Positions 1-5,677 of a stretch of DNA of 8,249 nucleotides are shown here, in pieces (the stretch's first letter is position 1; each line of letters opens with the position of its first letter). Under the pieces are notes generated by a model that was not told the origin of the DNA, searched no databases, and was given only the letters and a program-made list of their open reading frames with translations. Both the position numbers and the translations under genes were made by a program. This stretch comes from Planctomycetaceae bacterium (GTDB lineage: Bacteria; Planctomycetota; Planctomycetia; Pirellulales; Pirellulaceae): positions 1-8,249 of the forward strand of contig JAKEHX010000441.1 in the NCBI GenBank assembly GCA_022614795.1. Reading direction: 5' to 3'.

Positions 1-1260
1 GTCGGTCCCCTCGAGCTTGTAGCGAAATGCCAGCCGCGTCAGCTCGCCCATCGGCGGCCCCGGGACCGGATTGAAGATGACGGCCGAATAGAGCGATCCG
101 TGATCTCCCTGGCGGTCGTCGAAGTCGAGCGTGAGTACGCTCTTGCAAGCCCGCGAGCTGCCCGGCGGCACTTCATTGTCCCGGTTCACACGCCCCGCCA
201 GCCACCACCGGCGCTCGATGTCGGTCTCGTAATCCTCAAAGACGTGCACGCGCCGCGGCAGCCCGCCGCGATCGACAAGTCCGGCCACATTCGTCGGCTC
301 GCGCAGCACTGTCCGCTTGCCGAATCCGGCGAGCCGCTCGACCAGCCAATCCGCGAACTTGTCATCCGCCAGCCGTAGCGCCACGTGTGCATTGGGCTTG
401 CCCTCCTGTTGGGTCATCAGCCCCTCGTCGCTGAACTCCAGCCTTGTGAGAGGCAGCTCCTTGTCCTCCAGCTGCTTGCCCTCCAGCTGCTTGCCCTCCA
501 GCTGCATGGCGACCGCCGCGGCCACCGCGTCGTGCAGCGCCGGCTCGGCCTCGTGTGCCAATTGATAAAGCAGCTGGAGCTGCTGCGTGAGCATCGTCTG
601 AGCCGCAAACAGGCGGTCGCGCTGCTCCGGGGCCAGCACATGCCGGTGGGTCAGATCGAGCGGCACATAAGCAAGCGGCACGCCCGACGCCAGCACCGTC
701 TTGGCCGCCGCCGCGTCGCTGGCGATGTTCCATTCCGGCTCGACCGGCGGGCGGCCGTGCTGGCCCACCTTGAGGGCCCCGCCCATCACCACGATCCGCT
801 TGATCCACGGCCTGGCGTCCGGATGCTTCTCGAGCAGGCGGGCCACGTTCGTTTGCGGCCCCAGCACGAGCAGCGTGATCTCGCCCGGGCGGGCCTTCAG
901 CTCGCGGTACATCAGCTCGCAGGCGTCGTCCTGGACCGGCTTGGCCATTCGGCCATAGAGCACAGCTGGGTGATAGCGGTATTGATATTGCGCCTCGACC
1001 TTCCCCTCGGCTTGCGGCGGCCGGCCCCAGGCGACCGGCACATCGCGGCGATCCACGGCTGAGAGCAGACGGCAGGACATCCAGGCCCGAGTCTCGGCGT
1101 CGCCCCCCGACGTCGTCACGCCGCGCAGCTCGACCTCCGGGCTGGCCACGACCAATGCCAGGGCAAACGCGTCGTCCAGAAAGCTCCCCAAGTCGGTGTC
1201 GATCAGCAAAGGCACGCGCCGCTCTTGGGCGAGCCCCGTGGCCGTCCATCCCAGAACCAT
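1..1260 (-). CDS. Secreted nucleoside-hydrolase-like protein with C-terminal extension (partial, 3' end off window)
   Basis: The frame stays open for 420 codons from the ATG at 1260 to the left edge, so the C-terminus is missing. Residues 20-30 carry the N-terminal metal and ribose loop of inosine-uridine nucleoside hydrolases (D21, D23, D29, D30). The other expected sites follow: N178 in EWNIASD, the calcium-site threonine T204 in VPLDLT, and H243-D244, which matches the His-Asp pair of the family. This supports N-ribosyl hydrolysis, but the substrate is unknown. After about residue 260 there is a further domain of at least 130 residues (with FEDYETDIERRWW and VIFNPVPGPPMG), which I recall from planctomycete relatives; its role is unknown. 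The start is uncertain. ATG 1260 gives only a short hydrophobic leader ending TGLA. TTG 1275 adds LWVV and makes a better export signal. ATG 1371 is also in frame but would translate a hairpin repeat. Residues 252-269 contain a small tandem repeat. Confidence 0.85.
   Translation of the reverse strand, partial: MVLGWTATGLAQERRVPLLIDTDLGSFLDDAFALALVVASPEVELRGVTTSGGDAETRAWMSCRLLSAVDRRDVPVAWGRPPQAEGKVEAQYQYRYHPAVLYGRMAKPVQDDACELMYRELKARPGEITLLVLGPQTNVARLLEKHPDARPWIKRIVVMGGALKVGQHGRPPVEPEWNIASDAAAAKTVLASGVPLAYVPLDLTHRHVLAPEQRDRLFAAQTMLTQQLQLLYQLAHEAEPALHDAVAAAVAMQLEGKQLEGKQLEDKELPLTRLEFSDEGLMTQQEGKPNAHVALRLADDKFADWLVERLAGFGKRTVLREPTNVAGLVDRGGLPRRVHVFEDYETDIERRWWLAGRVNRDNEVPPGSSRACKSVLTLDFDDRQGDHGSLYSAVIFNPVPGPPMGELTRLAFRYKLEGTD
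460..504 (-). repeat. 15-bp in-frame tandem repeat, three units
   Basis: Three contiguous 15-base units lie at 460-474, 475-489 and 490-504. Units two and three are identical, and the first differs by one base. On the minus strand each unit encodes Q-L-E-G/D-K, giving QLEGKQLEGKQLEDK within the nucleoside-hydrolase-like gene, just after its His-Asp active-site segment. The unit is a multiple of three, so changes in copy number would keep the frame. Confidence 0.9.
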
Positions 1261-1280
1261 CACCACCCACAGCAAACCAC

Positions 1281-1338
1281 GTAGCTGAAGTCGCCAGACT
1301 TCAGGAAATTCCGCCTGAACTCTGGCGAGTTCAGCTAC
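1281..1338. repeat. REP-like inverted pair of GTAG hairpins
   Basis: Two 25-base arms (1281-1305 and 1314-1338) are inverted copies matching at 23 of 25 positions around an 8-base spacer. Each arm starts with GTAG on its own strand and folds by itself into a perfect 8-bp stem with a 4-base loop: CTGAAGTC/GACTTCAG on the left, and CTGAACTC/GAGTTCAG for the right arm read on the minus strand. The two mismatches between arms are therefore compensated inside each small hairpin. The element lies between the divergent nucleoside-hydrolase-like and GNAT genes. A GTAG foot and paired inverted hairpins are the hallmarks of REP/BIME elements; the assignment to that class is inference. Confidence 0.85.
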
Positions 1339-1445
1339 GCAGCCACCTTTTGAAACAGCTTCTGGTCGCATGGCTCGCCTCGCATTCACCCCATGAGCAC
1401 CACTTGCTCCGTGACCCGGCCGCCATTCTAAGCTACGCTGTTGCT

Positions 1446-1937
1446 ATGTTCATTCGCCCCTACCGCTCGACGGACTTGCCGGCGCTCAAGGCGATTACGG
1501 TCGCGGCGTTCGACGGCGTGTCGATCGACCAGGGGATCGAGCGCGAGTTCGGCGAAGTGAACGGCCACGACTGGCGCTGGCGCAAGGCCCGGCATCTGGA
1601 CGACGATGCCGCCCGCGAGCCGGAGGGCATTTTTGTCGCCGAGCACGAGGGCCAGGCCGTCGGCTACATCACCACCTGGCAGGACCGGGCCGCCGGAATC
1701 GGCCACATACCGAACCTGGCAATCGCGGCCGAATTTCGCGGCCACGGGCTGGGCCGGCAACTAATCGAGCACGCCCTGGGCCACTTCCGGGCGTCCGGCC
1801 TGACGCACGCGAAGATCGAAACGCTGGTGCAGAACGAGATCGGCAACCACCTGTATCGCTCGCTGGGCTTTCGCGAAGTCGCCCGGCAGATTCACTTTGT
1901 AGCGAGCCTGGCGCCGCCTAAGGACAGCGGCGGTTGA
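1446..1937 (+). CDS. GNAT-family N-acetyltransferase
   Basis: This 163-residue protein has the length and layout of a single-domain GNAT enzyme, which transfers acetyl from acetyl-CoA to an amine. The N-terminus MFIRPYRSTDLPAL is a typical beta-1/alpha-1 opening. The segment GIFVAEHEGQAVGYITTW (61-78) forms the central strands. Motif A lies at about 88-119 with the pyrophosphate-binding R98-G-H-G-L-G103 (consensus R/Q-x-x-G-x-G/A). Motif B is N130...N134-HLYRSLGF142, the usual C-terminal helix ending at the Tyr/Leu-Gly-Phe element. The substrate cannot be told; RimI-like protein acetylation or small-molecule acetylation are both possible. The frame is open upstream to 1155, but only the ATG at 1446 gives a family-like N-terminus, and upstream starts would translate the hairpin repeat at 1281-1338. 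No Shine-Dalgarno sequence is visible. It is soluble and cytoplasmic, and appears unrelated to its neighbours. Confidence 0.9.
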   Translation: MFIRPYRSTDLPALKAITVAAFDGVSIDQGIEREFGEVNGHDWRWRKARHLDDDAAREPEGIFVAEHEGQAVGYITTWQDRAAGIGHIPNLAIAAEFRGHGLGRQLIEHALGHFRASGLTHAKIETLVQNEIGNHLYRSLGFREVARQIHFVASLAPPKDSGG

Positions 1938-2040
1938 CTTTAAATAGAACGATGGGTCGATTCGATTTCAAATGGCGATCACCGCCAGCGATGCGCGACG
2001 GGATTCCGGCGTCCACTGAGCTGCGGTCGTCCAAACATTT

Positions 2041-2128
2041 AACGCAAAGACGCCGAGAGCGCAGAGACCGCAGAGAAATCCATGGAGAATTTCTCTGCGG
2101 GCTCTGCGATCTCTGCGCTCTTTGCGTT
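2041..2128. repeat. Long hairpin with 9-bp periodic arms before the PSD1 gene
   Basis: Arms 2041-2080 and 2087-2128 are inverted copies, with about three mismatches and a short gap over 40 bases, around a loop of about six bases (CATGGA region). Each arm is itself a degenerate tandem repeat of about nine bases, best seen as variants of GCGCAGAGA. The element ends seven bases before the ATG at 2135. The frame is open through it and would encode a low-complexity Arg-rich then Cys/Leu-rich stretch. I read that as spurious translation because the signal peptide starts after it. Confidence 0.85.
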
Positions 2129-2134
2129 TCCTCA

Positions 2135-4207
2135 ATGCTCGTGGCCGCGGCTTGGACGTTCATCTTGGCCAGCGGAGCCGTGCGTGCGGAAGATCCGGGA
2201 ATTGAATTCTTCGAACGTAAGATTCGCCCAGTGCTCGTGGCCAGTTGCTACGAGTGCCATTCCGCGGGAGCCAAGAAGATCGGCGGCAAGCTGCTCGTGG
2301 ATCATCGCGACGGGCTGCGCAAGGGGGGCGAATCGGGGGCCGCCATCGAGCCGGGCAAGCCGGAGAGAAGCCTGCTGATGGCGGCGATCCGCTACACGGA
2401 CGAAGCCTTGCAGATGCCCCCCAAGGGAAAGCTGCCTGACGGCGTCATTGCCGATATTGAGGCCTGGATCAAGCTGGGCGCGCCCGATCCGCGCGACGCC
2501 GCGCAGCCTGCCGCTTCCGACGGGTCGTGGGACGAGATTCTTCGCACGCGCCGCGGCTGGTGGAGCCTTCAACCCGTCGTCAAGCTGCCGGTGCCTACGC
2601 TGAAAGATGCAAGCTGGTCAGATCAGCCGATCGATCGGTTCATCCTGGCGAAGCTTGAAGCGCAGGGCCTGACGCCCGCTGCGCCGGCCGATCCGCGGAT
2701 GCTTGAGCGGCGGCTGAGCCTGGTCCTTACCGGCCTCCCTCCGTCGCTCCGTCCCTCCGTCGCTCCGTCCGGCACTGACGGAGAGACAGAGAGACGGAGA
2801 GACGGAGAGAAGGCGGTCGAAGACGTTGTTGACGAACTCCTCAACTCGCCCCACTTCGGCGAGCGGTGGGCCCGGCACTGGATGGACGTCGTGCGGTTCA
2901 CCGAAACCCACGGCAACGAGTGGAATTACGAGGTCCATCATGCCTGGCGCTATCGCGACTACCTGATCCGGGCTTTCAATGCGGATGTGCCTTATGACCA
3001 GCTCATCCGCGAGCACATTGCCGGCGATCTGCTCGCCGAGCCGCGGTGGAACGAGCGGGAGCGGTTCAATGAGTCGGTCATCGGCACGGGGTTTTATCGC
3101 TTCGGCGAAGTGAATCACGACGATTGCATCAGCCTGCGGCAGATCGGCTACGACATTGCCGATAACCAGATCGACACGCTGACCAAGGCGTTTCAGGCGA
3201 CGACCGTGGCTTGTGCCCGCTGCCACGACCACAAGCTCGACGCCGTGTCGATGCACGATTATTACGCGCTGTTGGGCGTGCTTCGCAGCTCGCGGCTGGT
3301 AAGCCATACGATCGATGCGGCGGAAGTGAACCGGCCGCTGGTGCAGCGCTTGGCGGCTCTCAAGGGGGACATCCGGGCCGAATTGGCCAAAGTTTGGCTG
3401 GAGGACTCAAGGGAAATCGCACGCTACCTGCTGGCGGCGCAGGCCAAGCGGTCCGTCACACCCGATTACGCAGAGCTGGTCAAGGATTTGGACCCCAAGC
3501 GGTTGGAAAAATGGCTCGCCATTCTGCGGGCCGACAAGCTGCCGCTGGACGACCCGCTCCAGCCGTGGCATGCAGCAGCCGCTAGTGCGGACTTTGCATC
3601 TGCCTGGAAGAAGGCGGCCGATGAATTCGCGGTGGAGGAGCCCAAGCGGCGGGAGGCGAACGAGCGGGAGTTTGTGACCTGGGCCGATTTTCGCAAGGGC
3701 CTTCCCGCGGATTGGCAAATTGGCGGGCAAGGGCTCGCGGGCGGGCCGTCCCCAAGCGGCGAGCTGATCCTGGCACCCGACGGCGAAGCGCTCGTCAAAG
3801 CCGTGCTGCCCGCGGGAACCTATACGCACCGTCACTCCGAGAAGCTCAATGGCACGCTCCGCTCGCCGGTGATTCCGCCGGGAAAGAAGCACGTCAGCTT
3901 CCAGGTCGTGGGCCAGCGCGCGAGCGCCGTGCGGCTGGTGTCGAACAACTGCCAGCTCAACTACAAGAACTACCGTGCGCTGGTTTCGGCTGACTGGACC
4001 TGGATCACGTTCTCGCCGCCGGACGAGCGCGAAAGCCTGCGGACGTATGCCGAGCTGATGACGATGCTGGACAATCCGAAATTTCCGGATCAGCTCAGCG
4101 CGCTGGGAGGCGATACGGCCAACTGGGAGGCGATACGGCCAACTACCGGCTGCCATGGGACAAGGCGGCCGAGAATCCGCGGTCGTATTTCGGCATCACG
4201 CGGGTAG
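2135..4207 (+). CDS. PSD1/cytochrome c domain protein, N-terminal part (PSCyt1-DUF1549), frameshifted
   Basis: This is the first 690 codons of a gene that continues in another frame. Residues 1-18 (MLVAAAWTFILASGAVRA) are a signal peptide with a likely cut after AVRA, which decides the start at 2135. PSCyt1 follows, with the haem-binding motif C38-Y-E-C-H42 and M94 in MPPKGKLP as a probable axial ligand. DUF1549 (PSCyt2) begins near residue 160 with SWSDQPIDRFILAKLEAQGL. It includes SPHFGERWARHWMDVVRFTETHG and a second CxxCH, C360-A-R-C-H364, followed by DHKLD. Residues about 201-225 are encoded by an inverted repeat, in place of the usual PEEV...F linker. The true sequence ends at N663. The last 27 residues are out of frame because of the 20-bp duplication, and a TAG at 4205 stops translation. 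Proteins of this family are exported, and their biochemical role is not established. Confidence 0.9.
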   Translation: MLVAAAWTFILASGAVRAEDPGIEFFERKIRPVLVASCYECHSAGAKKIGGKLLVDHRDGLRKGGESGAAIEPGKPERSLLMAAIRYTDEALQMPPKGKLPDGVIADIEAWIKLGAPDPRDAAQPAASDGSWDEILRTRRGWWSLQPVVKLPVPTLKDASWSDQPIDRFILAKLEAQGLTPAAPADPRMLERRLSLVLTGLPPSLRPSVAPSGTDGETERRRDGEKAVEDVVDELLNSPHFGERWARHWMDVVRFTETHGNEWNYEVHHAWRYRDYLIRAFNADVPYDQLIREHIAGDLLAEPRWNERERFNESVIGTGFYRFGEVNHDDCISLRQIGYDIADNQIDTLTKAFQATTVACARCHDHKLDAVSMHDYYALLGVLRSSRLVSHTIDAAEVNRPLVQRLAALKGDIRAELAKVWLEDSREIARYLLAAQAKRSVTPDYAELVKDLDPKRLEKWLAILRADKLPLDDPLQPWHAAAASADFASAWKKAADEFAVEEPKRREANEREFVTWADFRKGLPADWQIGGQGLAGGPSPSGELILAPDGEALVKAVLPAGTYTHRHSEKLNGTLRSPVIPPGKKHVSFQVVGQRASAVRLVSNNCQLNYKNYRALVSADWTWITFSPPDERESLRTYAELMTMLDNPKFPDQLSALGGDTANWEAIRPTTGCHGTRRPRIRGRISASRG
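2735..2809. repeat. Hairpin with 8-bp periodic arms inside the PSD1 coding sequence
   Basis: The left arm (2735-2769) is built from CTCCGTCG/CTCCGTCC units, and the right arm (2777-2809) from GACGGAGA and one GACAGAGA. The arms match at 29 of 35 positions when the alignment runs two bases past the right arm, around a seven-base loop. It is translated in frame as PSLRPSVAPSGTDGETERRR and neighbours, a low-complexity insert between the conserved LTGLPP and SPHFGERWA segments of DUF1549. Confidence 0.9.
4104..4143 (+). repeat. 20-bp tandem duplication causing a frameshift
   Basis: The 20-base unit TGGGAGGCGATACGGCCAAC occurs twice without a gap, at 4104-4123 and 4124-4143; with one shared base on each side the direct repeat is 22 bases long. 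Twenty is not a multiple of three, so the second copy shifts the PSD1 gene out of frame. Removing one copy restores LGGDTANYRLPWDKAAENPR and a continuous reading frame from 2135 to 5517 (1120 residues). Confidence 0.95.
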
Positions 4208-5517
4208 TGCTGCACGATGTCGATTCGCCGCCGCAGGCCGAGCTGTCGCATCTACGGCCGCTGTTTGCTGGCGAGCAGCCGCAGTCGACGGGCGATCTTG
4301 CGGCCGGGTATCAAAGGGCGATCGAACAGGCGATCGGCAACTGGGCCGCGGGGAAGACGACCGACGATGACCTACGGTGGCTGTCGATGCTCCTCAGGCG
4401 CGAGCTGCTGACTAATGCGACTGCCGCGACGCCGCGGCTGGCGTCGCTGGCCAAGGAGTATCGCCAGATCGAATCGGAGCTGAGCCTGCCGCGCATCATT
4501 GCCGGAATTGCTGACGGCGGACCGGGCCTCGATCAGCCGGTGTTTTTGCGGGGAGATTGCACGCGCCCCGGCGAATCCGTGCCGCGGCGCTATCTGGAAG
4601 TGCTCGACAAAACACGGGCCGGATTCAGCTCGCCCGCCAGCGGCCGGCTGGAATTGGCCGAGCGAATCGCCAGCCCGGGCAACCCACTGACCGCCCGCGT
4701 CATGGTCAACCGCATCTGGCATCACCTGTTTGGCACGGGCCTCGTGAAGACGGTCGATGACTTCGGCCACGTCGGCGACCTGCCGTCGCACCCCGAGCTG
4801 CTCGATTATCTGGCCGCGGAGTTCGTCGCCGACGGCTGGTCGGTCAAGCGGCTGATCCGGCGGATCGTGCTGTCGCGGACGTTTCAGCTCGCCAGTCAGG
4901 CTTCGCCCGCTGCGCGTGCCGCCGATCCGGAGAACCGCCTGCTGTCGCACTATCCGGCCCGCAGGATGGAGGCCGAGGCGATTCGCGATTCGCTCTTGTT
5001 CGCGTCGGGCCGGCTTGACCCCGCGCTCTATGGCCCGAGCGTGCAGCCCTATCGCGAGAAGGACTATGCCGACCGGCGGCTCTTCGCGGGACCGCTCGAC
5101 GGCCACGGCCGGCGGAGCATTTACATCAAGTGCAACCTGATGGAATCGCCCCGTTTCTTAAGCGCGTTCAACATTCCCGGCGGCAAGGTGGCGCAAGGCC
5201 GCCGCGACGTGACGAATGTGCCGGCTCAGGCCCTGGCGATGCTCAACGATCCGCTGGTCGTGCAGCAAGCCGGCGAGTGGGCCAGGCGGGTCGTGGCACA
5301 CGGCGACGATTCCATCGGCGACCGGATTAGCGCAATGTTCCAGACCGCCCTCAGCCGCGAGCCAACCGACGACGAGCGAACCCGTTTCGAGCAAGCCGCG
5401 GGTCAATTGGCCGAGTTGCACTCCGTTTCACCAGCTGACATCCTGAAGAGCGAGGTCGTGTGGCGCGAGATCGCCCATACGCTGTTCAATTTGCAAGAGT
5501 TTGTGTTTATTCCGTAG
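4207..5517 (+). CDS. PSD1/cytochrome c domain protein, C-terminal part (DUF1553), downstream of frameshift
   Basis: This is the continuation of the PSD1 protein. The homologous frame actually resumes at 4144 (YRLPWDKAAENPR...), and the GTG at 4207 is only the first usable start in that frame. DUF1553 is clear: NPLTARVMVNRIWHHLFGTG at about 159-178 of this fragment, then GLVKTVDDFGHVGDLPSHPELLD, the helix WSVKRLIRRIVLSRTFQL, YPARRMEAEAIRDSLL, the NVPAQALAMLNDPLV segment and the family-typical end LFNLQEFVFIP. Two stop codons in a row (TAG TAA) close the gene. The GTG overlaps the stop of the upstream fragment by one base (TAGTG), so reinitiation is conceivable. Without the duplication, this segment would be the last roughly 457 residues of a single exported protein. 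On its own, the fragment has no signal peptide and would stay in the cytoplasm. Confidence 0.88.
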   Translation: MLHDVDSPPQAELSHLRPLFAGEQPQSTGDLAAGYQRAIEQAIGNWAAGKTTDDDLRWLSMLLRRELLTNATAATPRLASLAKEYRQIESELSLPRIIAGIADGGPGLDQPVFLRGDCTRPGESVPRRYLEVLDKTRAGFSSPASGRLELAERIASPGNPLTARVMVNRIWHHLFGTGLVKTVDDFGHVGDLPSHPELLDYLAAEFVADGWSVKRLIRRIVLSRTFQLASQASPAARAADPENRLLSHYPARRMEAEAIRDSLLFASGRLDPALYGPSVQPYREKDYADRRLFAGPLDGHGRRSIYIKCNLMESPRFLSAFNIPGGKVAQGRRDVTNVPAQALAMLNDPLVVQQAGEWARRVVAHGDDSIGDRISAMFQTALSREPTDDERTRFEQAAGQLAELHSVSPADILKSEVVWREIAHTLFNLQEFVFIP

Positions 5518-5552
5518 TAAAATCAAGCAAACAAGATTCGTACCGGGAAATC

Positions 5553-5653
5553 TTGAACAGAAGGAAACAAAGGCAACAAAGTTCAGAAACTGCGCATGAA
5601 GTAACCGACACATCTCTGCATCCTCTTTGTTTCCTTTGTTTCCTTCTGTTCAA
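5553..5653. repeat. Long hairpin with 9-bp periodic arms before the DUF1501 gene
   Basis: Arms 5553-5581 and 5625-5653 are inverted copies matching at 28 of 29 positions, with 43 bases between them. The left arm reads as 9-base units GAACAGAAG, GAAACAAAG, GCAACAAAG. It fills most of the 160-base gap between the PSD1 stop and the DUF1501 start. There is no T-run directly after the right arm, so it does not look like a standard intrinsic terminator. Confidence 0.9.
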
Positions 5654-5677
5654 TCTCCTGCCGTCAGCACTCGAACC

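Noticed and set aside
362..1270. Minus-strand open frame of 302 codons
   Set aside because: It is a shadow of the nucleoside-hydrolase-like gene in another frame. Its product is Gly/Arg/Ala-rich low complexity with no family pattern, while the overlapping minus frame has all the catalytic motifs.
1404..1439. Sigma-70-type promoter before the GNAT gene (TTGCTC with a TTCTAA-like -10)
   Set aside because: The -10 match is poor and the spacing only approximate. Likewise TTGACT at 1934 has no acceptable -10 after it.
1934..2134. Upstream extension of the PSD1 gene from TTG 1934
   Set aside because: It would translate the hairpin repeat into Arg-rich and Cys-rich junk ahead of a clear signal peptide, so the start at 2135 is preferred.
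2618..3307. Antisense open frame of 229 codons opposite the PSD1 gene
   Set aside because: It lies fully opposite conserved DUF1549 coding sequence and shows no recognisable domain; it is a high-GC shadow. The same holds for 3407-4156, 4372-5106, 5507-6319 and 6440-7081.
5627..5677. DUF1501 start at TTG 5627
   Set aside because: This codon is inside the right arm of the hairpin repeat, and the extra residues add nothing to the twin-arginine signal that follows ATG 5678.
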